64,000 nt of DNA from Fibrobacterota bacterium (lineage in GTDB: Bacteria > Fibrobacterota > Chitinivibrionia > Chitinivibrionales > Chitinispirillaceae): NCBI GenBank assembly GCA_023459055.1, contig JAEWVR010000004.1:248001-312000 (forward strand), written 5' to 3'. Positions within the stretch are counted from its first letter, which is position 1. Every line of letters begins with the position of its first letter. The translations under genes were made by a program, and so were the position numbers. Below, one piece after another: positions 55,474-64,000 of this stretch. The notes below the pieces were generated by a model that saw only the letters and a list, made by a program, of their open reading frames with translations, ran no database searches and was not told the origin of the DNA.

Positions 55474-56079
55474 TCTATCCCGCTTATTTCTTCATGCCAG
55501 TACCGCTTATTGCACTCTTTTACAACCAAATAAAATCAGTATGTTACCATCCGACAATCCGGAACTGATATTGTACATTACAAGACAATCATTTTCCAAC
55601 ACTTTATTAAGCTATCTACTCCTGAATCTTTTCATATTTTATCCGATTCAATTCGCTTTTGAGTATCAGATGCATCTTACCATGAAACACCGGAGATCCT
55701 ATGTGGTATGTATATTTACTGTGCCAGTGGTGGATTATTAATGATCGTTTCCACAAAATGGTCCGCATTCGATGTGTAACGGACCTGATTATTTAAACAA
55801 TCGTATCATATACTTTTTGTACCTGAAGGCGGAATGTATTTATTTTCCCTGTAAGTACATGTGCATTTTATGATTTAATCATTCTGACTGTTATCCTGAG
55901 ATACACATGTCGTGACTGAATTCCGGATGAATCAACAGATTCCGGATATGACACAATGCGCCAGATATTCTACCATCTTTGTAATTGAAAATAAGACAGA
56001 TGAATGGTAATTACTGTATCATTATTACTTTTAGTGTAACCTGTTTGAGACAGATCAGGTTTAAGATCAGGTGGCAGCC
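55474..56079. other. intergenic region between the hybrid kinase and fumarase genes
   Basis: 606 bp with no convincing gene. It contains a GGTCCG/CGGACC inverted repeat (near 55760-55785) and a 9-bp direct repeat ATTCCGGAT with a 19-bp period (near 55920-55947), either of which could be a regulator site for the divergent genes. The rightward frame at 55421-55741 runs antisense into the kinase and is not supported. Confidence 0.45.
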
Positions 56080-56925
56080 ATGAAAACCATACCTTATAGC
56101 ACAATTGTCAATGCCGTACGCGATATATGTATGCAGGCATGTTATATTCTACCCGACGATATTTATGAGGCACTCAAACAAGCAGAGAAAGCAGAACAAT
56201 CGTCACTAGGTAAATCCATACTTCACAAGTGTCTTCAAAATGCCGACCTGGCAGCATCGGACCACCTACCTATATGTCAAGACACCGGAACTGCAGTATT
56301 CTTTGTTACTCTTGGTGATGACATCAGGATTGATGGCGGCTTATTGACAGATGCAATCAACGAAGGAACAAAACTGGGTTATACTGACGGATACCTGCGT
56401 AAATCAATCGTCAGCGATCCACTCTTTGACAGAGTAAATACACGCGACAACACTCCGGCATCAATACATATCGATCTTGTCAATGGTGATACACTCTCCA
56501 TTACGGTACTGCCAAAAGGTGGTGGTTGCGAAAACATGAGTGCGCTTTCCATGATGAAACCGGCAGACAATAAAGATTCAATTATCGACTTTGTTATAGC
56601 GACAATAAAAAAGGCTGGAGGCAATCCATGTCCACCGGTAGTTATTGGCATCGGGATTGGTGGCACTGCAGACAAAGCGGCAATTCTTGCCAAAAAGGCA
56701 TTGATTCGTAAGGTTGGCAGCTCCAACTCTGACAATCGATATGCTGCACTTGAGCAGGAAATACTGCTTCGCGTAAATTGCACCGGTGTAGGACCACAGG
56801 GTCTTGGCGGTACAACGACTGCACTTGCGGTTCACATTGAACATGCCCCCTGTCATATTGCATCAATGCCGGTAGCAATAAATATAAACTGCCACGCAGC
56901 ACGAAATGCGTCAGTTGAATTTTAA
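56080..56925 (+). CDS. class I fumarate hydratase, alpha (N-terminal) subunit
   Basis: Part of an oxygen-sensitive [4Fe-4S] hydro-lyase interconverting fumarate and malate. The 281-residue subunit carries three Cys suited as cluster ligands: Cys66 (ICQDTGTAVFF), Cys150 (KGGGCENMSAL) and Cys184 (GNPCPPVVIGIGIGGT). TGVGPQGLGGTTTAL is the family's C-terminal signature. AGGTGG lies 5 nt before ATG 56080. The beta subunit follows directly. L-tartrate dehydratase has the same two-subunit form and cannot be fully excluded. Confidence 0.92.
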   Translation: MKTIPYSTIVNAVRDICMQACYILPDDIYEALKQAEKAEQSSLGKSILHKCLQNADLAASDHLPICQDTGTAVFFVTLGDDIRIDGGLLTDAINEGTKLGYTDGYLRKSIVSDPLFDRVNTRDNTPASIHIDLVNGDTLSITVLPKGGGCENMSALSMMKPADNKDSIIDFVIATIKKAGGNPCPPVVIGIGIGGTADKAAILAKKALIRKVGSSNSDNRYAALEQEILLRVNCTGVGPQGLGGTTTALAVHIEHAPCHIASMPVAININCHAARNASVEF

Positions 56926-56940
56926 CAAGGAACAATGATC

Positions 56941-57474
56941 ATGACTATTGCCATAACAACACCATTGCAACCTGCAATTGTTGAATCCCTTCGGGCCGGA
57001 GATGAAGTACTGATCAGCGGAATAATTTTTACTGCACGCGATGCAGCTCATAAACGTCTTGCTGAACTTATAGAAAACGGTGCATCTCTTCCTGTCAATC
57101 TTAAAGATCAGATCATTTATTATACAGGTCCAACACCGGCACAACCTGGAAAAGTAATCGGAAGCGCCGGGCCAACCACCAGTTCACGAATGGACCCCTA
57201 TACTCCTTCACTTATTAAGTCTAGCGGGATGCGTGGTATCATTGGAAAAGGCAACAGATGTCCTGAAGTTAAAAAAGCACTGGTTGATTTCGGATGTATC
57301 TATTTTGTTGCTATAGGCGGAGCCGGTGCACTGCTTTCCAAATGCATTACATCGTCTGAGATCGTTTGCTACGAAGATCTTGGTGCGGAAGCAATTTACA
57401 AATTAACAGTGAAAGATTTCCCGGTAATCGTAGCGATTGACACTGAAGGGAATAATGTATACGAACGGTTGTGA
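56941..57474 (+). CDS. class I fumarate hydratase, beta (C-terminal) subunit
   Basis: The 177-residue partner of the preceding subunit. It has LRAGDEVLISGIIFTARDAA, GPTPAQPGKVIGSAGPTTSS, RMDPYTPSLI, GMRGIIGKGNR and the end VKDFPVIVAIDTEGNNVYE, all typical of the swivelling domain of class I fumarases. AAGGA lies 9 nt before ATG 56941; an ATG at 56935 is too close to it. The two-subunit form is usual in anaerobes. Confidence 0.92.
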   Translation: MTIAITTPLQPAIVESLRAGDEVLISGIIFTARDAAHKRLAELIENGASLPVNLKDQIIYYTGPTPAQPGKVIGSAGPTTSSRMDPYTPSLIKSSGMRGIIGKGNRCPEVKKALVDFGCIYFVAIGGAGALLSKCITSSEIVCYEDLGAEAIYKLTVKDFPVIVAIDTEGNNVYERL

Positions 57475-57487
57475 TGTTTCGTGAAGT

Positions 57488-57540
57488 CGCGCGTCCCCGA
57501 GTTATCCCGCAGGGGGATTTAGGGTGCGCACTCTCACCTT
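57488..57540. repeat. partial copy of the GC-rich palindromic element
   Basis: The stretch CCCGCAGGGGGATTTAGGGT followed by GCGCACTCTCACC matches one arm of the element at 29404-29504, including its outer flank (GTGAG...AGTGCGC). The other arm is degenerate (GCGCGTCCCCGAG). It lies just after the fumarase beta gene and before the convergent DegT gene, where it may also act as a terminator. Confidence 0.7.
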
Positions 57541-57542
57541 AC

Positions 57543-58685
57543 TTAAAAACAGTCTCTCACCGCATCAACAACATCAGAAACGTCATCATCTGTTAACGCT
57601 GCTGAAAGTGGAATTGACAGTGTAGTATCACCAATCTGTTCTGCATTTGGAAAATCACCTCGTTTGTAACCATATGTTTCGCTGTAGTAAGGATGCAGAT
57701 GTAATGCGGTATAGTGGACGCCCGTACCTATTTTCTTTTCGTAAAGACGCTGTAAAAGCGTATCCCTATCTATTGACGCTGATTGTTGCACCCTGATTGC
57801 ATATAAATGGTATGCATGACGAATTGATGTATCAACTGGTGAAGGCAGGTCAAGCGGCAAATCGCTGAATGCCTGATTGTAACGAAGCCATAACTCCTGG
57901 CGACGTATCCAGTTTTTTTCCAGTTTGTGAAGCTGATGCAATCCTATTGATGCCTGCAGATCAGTCATATTGTATTTGTATCCGGGCATAACCACCTGAT
58001 AGTGTTTATATCCCTTATCAGAAAACCTTGCCCATGCGTCCTTGCTCATTCCATGAAGCGCATAGATTTTTATCCGGTCAGCCCATTCATCATTGTTGGT
58101 TGCAATCATCCCGCCTTCAACCGATGTCAGATTTTTTGTAACATAAAAACTAAAACAGGTGCAATCAGCGAATTGGCCAATTTTTTGTCCTTTATACTCC
58201 GTTTCAATCGCATGTGCTGCATCATCGATAATGAATAAGTTATGCTTTTCTGCAATTCTCCTGATCTCATCAACATATACCGGACGGCCGTGAAAATGAA
58301 CCGGCAGTATCGCCCGGGTTCTGGACGTAATCTTTTTTTCAATATCTTGCGGATCAATAACCATATCATTCAGGGTACAATCCGCAAATACCGGCCTTGC
58401 CCCTGTATGAATCACTGCATTTGCGGACGCACAAAAGGTCATTGATGGCACAATAACTTCATCTCCGGGACCTATTCCTGCTGCAAGCATCGATAAATGC
58501 AGTGCTGCAGTACATGAACTTACTGCTAAACAATGTCTTACACCAAGATACGATGCAAACTCCTGCTCGAACTGATACGTCTTTGGACCAGTTCCAAGCC
58601 AGCCGCTACGCATCGTTGCCACAACTTCATCAATCTCTTCCTGCCCGATAGCAGGTGATCCAAATACAAGAAATTTTTCACGCAT
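57543..58685 (-). CDS. DegT/DnrJ/EryC1/StrS-family sugar aminotransferase
   Basis: A 380-residue PLP aminotransferase for nucleotide-sugar 4-amino (or 3-amino) sugar formation in surface glycans. The visible parts are GWLGTGPKTYQFEQEFA, CLAVSSCTAALHLSML, PVHFHGRPVYVDEI, IDDAAHAIETEYKG and the Schiff-base lysine in VTKNLTSVEGGM. The close of the chain (IGTGVHYTALHLHPYYSETY) resembles ArnB/PglE-type enzymes. No other sugar-nucleotide gene is adjacent, so the product is unknown. Confidence 0.92.
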   Translation of the reverse strand: MREKFLVFGSPAIGQEEIDEVVATMRSGWLGTGPKTYQFEQEFASYLGVRHCLAVSSCTAALHLSMLAAGIGPGDEVIVPSMTFCASANAVIHTGARPVFADCTLNDMVIDPQDIEKKITSRTRAILPVHFHGRPVYVDEIRRIAEKHNLFIIDDAAHAIETEYKGQKIGQFADCTCFSFYVTKNLTSVEGGMIATNNDEWADRIKIYALHGMSKDAWARFSDKGYKHYQVVMPGYKYNMTDLQASIGLHQLHKLEKNWIRRQELWLRYNQAFSDLPLDLPSPVDTSIRHAYHLYAIRVQQSASIDRDTLLQRLYEKKIGTGVHYTALHLHPYYSETYGYKRGDFPNAEQIGDTTLSIPLSAALTDDDVSDVVDAVRDCF

Positions 58686-58844
58686 TATTAGTCCCGATTA
58701 ATCATCTGCTATTCCTGATGTTATGGTGCAGGAATGCCTAAGTTATTGAATTATTAGAAAAGTTTATACGTATTAGAATTTCAGATGTACACCTGCTCTA
58801 TAAACAATACTTTGAATATAATTTTATGGAATCGTTTTGACTGT

Positions 58845-58937
58845 ATAAAAAAGAAAACGCCGGCATTGCACCGACGTCTCCACTTAACCCAATTGCTGCA
58901 AGAGGGCCTTGCAGATAGGATAGTAATTGCTGGTATT
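58845..58937 (-). ncRNA. candidate small RNA or leader ending in a terminator
   Basis: In the 363-bp gap after argH, the minus strand shows a TATATT box (near 58942-58948). A perfect 7-bp hairpin CTGCAAG-GCCCT-CTTGCAG (58896-58914) follows, then a ~20-nt linker GGGTTAAGTGGAGA, then a terminator hairpin CGTCGG-TGCAATG-CCGGCG (58858-58876) with a T-rich run. The GC content stands out from the AT-rich surroundings. There is no ORF of worth. It ends ~160 bp before the DegT gene, so it could be an independent sRNA or an attenuated leader. It matches no RNA family I recognise. Confidence 0.5.
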
Positions 58938-59048
58938 ATTAATATACCCAAATAAATAGAGTATTGCACATTTTTTTAAAATTTTTCATACTTTTTTGCA
59001 GATACTTAAAAAATGATCTACTAAACATATTCTGAACAAATGATACTA

Positions 59049-60419
59049 TTACTTATCAAGCATCGACTTTGCAAGCTCAATTTGAGCCTTAACACTCCGG
59101 GGACCAGTTCCACCATAGATATTTCTACTGTTAAGCGCTTCCTCGAATGAGAAACATTTTTCGACATCAGCTTCAAAGATATCGGAGAACTGTTTAAGTT
59201 CTTCTAATGTCAGCTGAGTCATCGGTCTTGCCTTTTCTATGCAGTAGGCTACGATTTTTCCAACAACCTTATGAGCCATCCTGAACGGCAGGCCTTTACG
59301 TGCAAGATAATCTGCGAAATCCGTTGCCAGCAGCAATGGATCAAGGTCATTAGTAATATTTTCCTTGTTTACCTTAAGTGTAATAAGTACCTGAGTAAAT
59401 ACGCTCAGTACCATTTCCATATGCGTAATACTGTCAAACAGCGGCTCTTTATCTTCCTGTAAATCTTTAAAATAGGTAAGACCGATACCTTTGAGTGTTG
59501 TCGCAAAACGCATGTAGTTACCTACAAACCGTCCGCTCTTCCCGCGAATTAATTCAAGTGAATCGGGATTTTTCTTTTGCGGCATGATACTTGATCCAGT
59601 CGACCAGGCATCATCAAGCTCGACAAAACCAAACTCTTTTGTAGACCATAAAATCAGATCTTCCGCATAGCGACTAATAGTAATACCAAGTGATGCAATT
59701 GCGGATAATGACTCAAGAATAAAATCACGTGACGCAACACCATCCATGCTGTTAGGCGACACGGTTGCAAATCCAAGCTGTTCGGCGATTTTTTTTCTGT
59801 CAACATCAAAACCACTTCCGGCCATCGCCCCGGATCCAAGCGGCATCATGTCGGCAGTAGTTACAGCATGTGCCAGACGGCTCTTTTCCCGCTCAAGAAT
59901 AAAAAAGAAGGACATCCAGTAATGTGACATCAGCACCGGCTGTGCCTGCTGATAATGTGTAAAACCGGGCATAATGATATGATTGTCGTTTTCTGCACGG
60001 TACACTACGGCACGTTGAAGTTCAATCAGAAAGTCTATCGTTTTTTTCAAAACATTCTTTGTGTAAAGACGACAATCTGTCGCCACCTGATCATTTCTTG
60101 AACGGCCTGTATGAAGCCGTGCACCGGTATCCCCTATCCGTTCAACCAGAATCCGTTCAACCGCCATATGAATATCCTCATCCTGGGGCTTGAACGTTAC
60201 CAAACCATTATTATAATCATCCAGAATACCCTGCAATCCTTTTACAACAAGCGAAAGCTCGTCAGGGGTGAAAATACCAATTCCCTGAAGCGCTGTAGCC
60301 CAGGCAATGCTGCCCGCGATATCTTCCGTAATTAACGTTTTGTCAAATGGCAATGAATTATTAAACTTTTCCATCATGGCATCTGATGGCTTGCTGAATC
60401 TTCCATCCCACATTTTCAT
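59049..60419 (-). CDS. argH: argininosuccinate lyase
   Basis: The last step of arginine synthesis: argininosuccinate to arginine and fumarate. At 456 residues it has KMWDGRFSKPSDAMMEKFNN, EDEDIH-type QDEDIHMAVE, the TGRSRNDQVATD loop, GFTHYQQAQPVLMSHYW and the superfamily signature GSSIMPQKKNPD containing the catalytic serine loop. The start overlaps the recJ stop (ATGA), so metG, recJ and argH are a coupled operon. The fumarate product links loosely to the nearby fumarase. Confidence 0.97.
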   Translation of the reverse strand: MKMWDGRFSKPSDAMMEKFNNSLPFDKTLITEDIAGSIAWATALQGIGIFTPDELSLVVKGLQGILDDYNNGLVTFKPQDEDIHMAVERILVERIGDTGARLHTGRSRNDQVATDCRLYTKNVLKKTIDFLIELQRAVVYRAENDNHIIMPGFTHYQQAQPVLMSHYWMSFFFILEREKSRLAHAVTTADMMPLGSGAMAGSGFDVDRKKIAEQLGFATVSPNSMDGVASRDFILESLSAIASLGITISRYAEDLILWSTKEFGFVELDDAWSTGSSIMPQKKNPDSLELIRGKSGRFVGNYMRFATTLKGIGLTYFKDLQEDKEPLFDSITHMEMVLSVFTQVLITLKVNKENITNDLDPLLLATDFADYLARKGLPFRMAHKVVGKIVAYCIEKARPMTQLTLEELKQFSDIFEADVEKCFSFEEALNSRNIYGGTGPRSVKAQIELAKSMLDK

Positions 60420-62131
60420 ACTGAAAAACCCTTTACTTTCATTTGCAAACTAACTTTTCCATTCCACTCATTTTCATCAAGCGAAAATGCCATTGCAACG
60501 TTTTCTGCAGCTTTTAATTCCTTGAAACGTTCACCAAAATTAAACCCGATAGCATCCATCGTTATTCCATCACGAATAAGCGCCATCTTGACATGTTTGT
60601 TCCCTACTATTTTGGGGCTGTATTTATGCTTTAAACCATTACAATAAAGGACTGGGCGCATATTTCCCGGCCCAAACGGTTCCATTTCTTTTACAATCCG
60701 GCAAAATTTCGGTGATAACTCAAGAAATGTAACCTCGGCATCAGCAACAACCTTGGGTATAAGATCTTCAGGTTTCAACATACTTTTTATCACGTCATTA
60801 AAGCGGATTCTGAATTTGTCTATATTATCTTTTGTACAGCTCATACCTGCAGCGGCAGCATGTCCTCCATACGATTCAAGGATATCACTGCATTTATCAA
60901 GCGCATCAAGTAAATGAACTCCCGGTATACTGCGTCCGCTTCCCTTCGCAAGCCCGTCTGTTCCGATTGAGAACAGAATTGATGGCCGGTAAAACTTTTC
61001 AACCAGCTTTGATGCAACAATGCCGATAACACCAACGTGCCAGTTTTCCTTCCCGACAACAAGCGCATAATCCTGATCGGGTGTGCAGTTTTGCTGGACC
61101 CACGCACATGCTTCATCGGCAACAGTATTATCAAGTGTTCTGCGTTCCACATTTGCATCACGTAAAGCAGCAGCATACATCTGTGCTTCGTTTGCGTCAT
61201 TTGTCAATAGCATCTCAACACCACGCCGCGGATCACCAATCCTGCCAACCGCATTAATACAGGGTGCAATCTGAAAAACGACCTGTGATGTCGATATGGG
61301 TTTTCCAAGAAGACCCTGTTGCTTTACAAGAGCAGCTAATCCCGGATGAACCGGATTTGAGAGCATTTTAAATCCAAGCTTCGCAATAATTCTATTTTCG
61401 CCAACAAGCGGTACAATATCAGCAGCAGTTCCTAACGCAACAAGATCAAGCAGGTTACTCCAAATGGATATGTCAGCATTACAAATCGATACAAGTGCCT
61501 GACACAACTTGAATGCAACCCCGACACCTGCCAGATTCTTATCTGGAAATGTCTCCTCACCAACCTTTGGATTGATTACTGCAACAGCCTGAGGTAATGA
61601 TTCTTTTGGTTCATGATGATCAGTTACGATGCAGTCTATGCCTAGTGAAGCAGCAAGAGCAATCTCATGTGTTGCAGTAACACCACAATCAACAGTGATC
61701 ATAAGCCTGGCGCCACCGGACGCAATCTGCCGTACACCGGATTCAGATAATCCGTAACCATCCGTCAAACGATTTGGTAGATAAAAATCACACTGTGCAC
61801 CAAGCGCTCTTAAAACTTTCACCATCACAGCAGTTGATGTCACACCGTCGACATCGTAATCACCATAGACAACAATTTTTTCACTGCTCTGTAACGATTT
61901 CCGGATACGTTCAACCGCCCGTTTCATGTCCCTGAATAGAAACGGGTCAAGCATATTTGATGTATCAGGCCTGAAAAACTGTTTACAGGAATCAAACGTC
62001 GTAAGATTGCGCCCCACAAGAATACTTGCGATTCCCTGTGGCACATTGAGTTCTGTTTTTATTTTGTACACAAGTTCGGTGTCAACATTTCTAACCGTGA
62101 TCCGCTCTCTGGTGTTTGCGGACCATGTCAT
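60416..62131 (-). CDS. recJ: single-stranded-DNA-specific exonuclease RecJ
   Basis: A 5'-3' ssDNA exonuclease of recombination and base-excision repair. The 571 residues have the DHH-family motifs: YGDYDVDGVTSTAV, MITVDCGVTATHEI, IVTDHHEPKESLP and NLAGVGVAFKLCQAL. The DHHA1 region (GSGRSIPGVHLLDALDKCSD, YGGHAAAAGMS) and a C-terminal OB-like domain follow. The start ATG overlaps the metG stop by 4 bp. Confidence 0.97.
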   Translation of the reverse strand: MTWSANTRERITVRNVDTELVYKIKTELNVPQGIASILVGRNLTTFDSCKQFFRPDTSNMLDPFLFRDMKRAVERIRKSLQSSEKIVVYGDYDVDGVTSTAVMVKVLRALGAQCDFYLPNRLTDGYGLSESGVRQIASGGARLMITVDCGVTATHEIALAASLGIDCIVTDHHEPKESLPQAVAVINPKVGEETFPDKNLAGVGVAFKLCQALVSICNADISIWSNLLDLVALGTAADIVPLVGENRIIAKLGFKMLSNPVHPGLAALVKQQGLLGKPISTSQVVFQIAPCINAVGRIGDPRRGVEMLLTNDANEAQMYAAALRDANVERRTLDNTVADEACAWVQQNCTPDQDYALVVGKENWHVGVIGIVASKLVEKFYRPSILFSIGTDGLAKGSGRSIPGVHLLDALDKCSDILESYGGHAAAAGMSCTKDNIDKFRIRFNDVIKSMLKPEDLIPKVVADAEVTFLELSPKFCRIVKEMEPFGPGNMRPVLYCNGLKHKYSPKIVGNKHVKMALIRDGITMDAIGFNFGERFKELKAAENVAMAFSLDENEWNGKVSLQMKVKGFSV

Positions 62132-64000
62132 GAAACTTTAGCTCCGCTTCCAATGGCAGCATCCGGACTGATCAGTACCGGTTTACCATCAGAGTTTGTT
62201 GCCGCAAGTATCATACCCTCCGATGCAAATCCAAATAGCGTGGCAGGTTTGAGATTAGTAATAACAACAACCATTTTGCCAATAAGACTTTCTGGTGTGT
62301 ACGACATTGCAATACCGGAAATTATCTGCCGTTTTTCTTTGCCAATCTCAACCTCAAGTTTAAGCAGTTTTGATGATTTCTCTACTTTTTCTGCTTTACT
62401 GACTTTACCCACTTTAAGCTCGACTTTTTTAAATGTGTCAAGCGTAATCAATCCATCTTTTTCATCATTACAGTTCTGCTGCTCATGCATCAGAGGAACT
62501 GAAAACACCGGCGCGATTTCTTCATCCTCCAGCGGTTTGACAAGTTTCTCTACCGGACCAAGAGGTTTGTTCTTTATCGAGAATGCACTATCTTTCCAGG
62601 TGAAAATCCCGCCAAGCTGACGTTCAACACGTGCACTCATCTCGGGAGTTATTGGTTTTAAAAATATTGCAAGCGCCTTTATGAGGTTAACACAGGTGAC
62701 CATTACCTCAGCAGCTTTAACCTGATCAGTCTTGATAAGCTCCCATGGCTTGGAATCCTGATAATATTTATTCCCGAGGCTTCCAAGAGAATGAATTTTT
62801 TCAACGACATTTTTCAATTCACATTTTTCATAATAAGATGCAATTTCTTTCGCTGACTCCTCAACAACCGTTGCAATTGCTTCATCCCAGTGAATATCGG
62901 GTATTGTTTTGTCAAAATACCGTTCGATAAAGACAAATGTCCTGTGATGTAAATTGCCGATATTGTTGGCAAGTGTTGTATTCACTCTGTTAATCAGCTC
63001 CGAACTGTTAAGATCGATATCGGATGTATTGGGCATCAGTTTCGATGCAAAATAGAAGCGCAAGAATTCCGGTGCCTGAGGATGTTTGATTTTCCCAAGA
63101 TAATCTTTTGCGAGAATAAAAGTACCCCGCGATTTTGACATCTTTTCACCATTGATATTTAGAAATCCATGCACAAAGATTTTTGATGGCAGATTGAATC
63201 GTGAATTCTGAAGCATCACAGGCCAGAAGAGTGCATGAAAATAAATAATATCTTTTCCGATAAAATGTATCACTTTCGTACCGCTGTCATTTGCCCAGAA
63301 CTCCTCTACACGGCGTCCGTTGTCTTTACACCACTTATCAGTTGATGAAATATACCCTATAGGGGCATCCATCCAGACATAAAAATATTTGTCTTCTGTA
63401 CCTGGAATTTTGAAACCAAAATAGGGTCCATCACGTGAGATACACCAAGGTTTCAACCCCTCATTAATCCATGTCTTTACAAAATTTTTCATATCATCCT
63501 GCAAAACACCGGGACGATTAATATACTCACTTAGGAAATTTTCCGATTTGCCAAGCTCAACATAAAGGTGAGTTGACTGACGCAATTTCGGCTGATTACC
63601 GCAAATAATACAGTGAGGTTGAACAAGATCTGTTGGTTCATAGGTGGAATTACACTTTTCACATACATCACCGTATTGATTCTCTGCTTTGCAACGAGGA
63701 CATGTACCGGTTATAAATCTATCTGGTAAAAACCGTTTGTCATATTCGCAATAATATTGATTTATTTCCTTCTCAAAAATCAATTTGTTCTTTTTCAGAT
63801 TGTTATAGATAAACTCTGCAAATACCCTGTTTTCCTCAGAATTAGTTGATGAAAAAATATCAAAACTGATATTAAAACCGGCATAATCCCGGATATGATC
63901 CTCGCGAGCTTCTGCAACCAGCATTTCAGGAAGAATACCGCGTTTTAACGCACTCAGTTCAATTGGTGTCCCATGGGTATCATCAGCACAGACAAAGGTA
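62128..64000 (-). CDS. metG: methionyl-tRNA synthetase (5' end outside window)
   Basis: The frame is open to the right edge, where it reads TFVCADDTHGTPIELSALKR, close to the N-terminus, so only a short piece of the gene is missing. Class I features present are the zinc knuckle (CPRCKAENQYGDVCEKCNST), FYVWMDAPIGYISS, GKDIIYFHALFWP and the KMSKS loop (GEKMSKSRGTF). A C-terminal Trbp111-like tRNA-binding domain (KVELKVGKVSKAEKVEKSSK, GFASEGMILAA) is attached. It is the first gene of the metG-recJ-argH string. Confidence 0.97.
   Translation of the reverse strand, partial: TFVCADDTHGTPIELSALKRGILPEMLVAEAREDHIRDYAGFNISFDIFSSTNSEENRVFAEFIYNNLKKNKLIFEKEINQYYCEYDKRFLPDRFITGTCPRCKAENQYGDVCEKCNSTYEPTDLVQPHCIICGNQPKLRQSTHLYVELGKSENFLSEYINRPGVLQDDMKNFVKTWINEGLKPWCISRDGPYFGFKIPGTEDKYFYVWMDAPIGYISSTDKWCKDNGRRVEEFWANDSGTKVIHFIGKDIIYFHALFWPVMLQNSRFNLPSKIFVHGFLNINGEKMSKSRGTFILAKDYLGKIKHPQAPEFLRFYFASKLMPNTSDIDLNSSELINRVNTTLANNIGNLHHRTFVFIERYFDKTIPDIHWDEAIATVVEESAKEIASYYEKCELKNVVEKIHSLGSLGNKYYQDSKPWELIKTDQVKAAEVMVTCVNLIKALAIFLKPITPEMSARVERQLGGIFTWKDSAFSIKNKPLGPVEKLVKPLEDEEIAPVFSVPLMHEQQNCNDEKDGLITLDTFKKVELKVGKVSKAEKVEKSSKLLKLEVEIGKEKRQIISGIAMSYTPESLIGKMVVVITNLKPATLFGFASEGMILAATNSDGKPVLISPDAAIGSGAKVS

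Noticed and set aside
55421..55741. 106-residue rightward ORF upstream of the hybrid kinase
   Set aside because: Its start lies inside the kinase gene on the opposite strand, and no ribosome-binding site or domain is seen.
56080..57474. L-tartrate dehydratase instead of fumarase
   Set aside because: Both share this architecture. With no tartrate genes nearby and an anaerobic-type gene set, fumarase is more likely, though not proven.
1..64000. CRISPR array, prophage or intact insertion sequence
   Set aside because: No regularly spaced direct repeats, phage structural genes or transposase ORFs were found; only short palindromic repeats.

Overview
The window looks like chromosome from a member of the Fibrobacterota, probably near the Chitinispirillum/Chitinivibrio group. 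This is inferred from content and was not checked by a search. The markers are a TIGR02147-family protein (a paralogous family best known from Fibrobacter) paired with a lipoprotein, a fragment of a Fibrobacter-type GH9 cellulase, a CE15 glucuronoyl esterase, T9SS-like C-terminal modules on secreted proteins, and Gram-negative envelope genes (kdsA, dsbD, a predicted outer-membrane barrel). The DNA is moderately AT-rich and genes are mostly closely packed.

Layout. 1-7.7 kb: end of yhbY, a DUF3343/cysteine-desulfurase-like pair, rlmN, and a glycolytic and secretion cluster read leftward (gap, pgk, tpiA, secG, tRNA-Leu). A frameshifted nucleotidyltransferase cassette sits between pgk and tpiA. 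7.8-11.2 kb: kdsA, then the TIGR02147/lipoprotein pair. 11.3-18.5 kb: dsbD, an AlkD-like repair protein, a GH3 glycosidase, and a sugar-binding-type regulator that lacks both a DNA-binding and an output domain. 18.8-27.3 kb: a STAS protein, hisA of eukaryotic (HIS6) type followed by apbE, a MORN-repeat lipoprotein, a hybrid histidine kinase, a PBP4-type dacB and a ferredoxin-reductase-like flavoenzyme. 27.3-31.9 kb: housekeeping genes xseA, ymdB, rny, zapA and a ZapB-like coiled coil, with a perfect 31-bp inverted repeat between ymdB and rny. 32.2-36.7 kb: a DUF2293 protein, a FIST sensor with a diguanylate cyclase, an orphan Phd-type antitoxin, and the GH9 remnant running into a palindromic repeat.

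36.7-39.3 kb holds a cobalamin riboswitch driving a three-gene operon: a TrpD-like phosphoribosyltransferase with altered substrate residues, a 69-residue protein, and a zinc medium-chain dehydrogenase. 39.4-52.6 kb holds a CE15 esterase and a six-gene operon. That operon encodes an HzsA-like dihaem protein, a small secreted protein, a YVTN-propeller/cytochrome-c-peroxidase fusion, an outer-membrane barrel, and ResB and CcsA (System II cytochrome c maturation). A similar ~245-nt non-coding element precedes both the esterase and the cytochrome operon. 52.7-64 kb: a large PAS/GAF hybrid kinase, two-subunit class I fumarase, a DegT-family sugar aminotransferase, a candidate small RNA, and argH-recJ-metG (metG runs off the window).

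The parts most worth following up are the riboswitch-controlled TrpD-like operon, the cytochrome operon that carries its own maturation genes, the element shared with the esterase, and the candidate small RNA at about 58.9 kb. No CRISPR array, intact transposase or prophage was seen.
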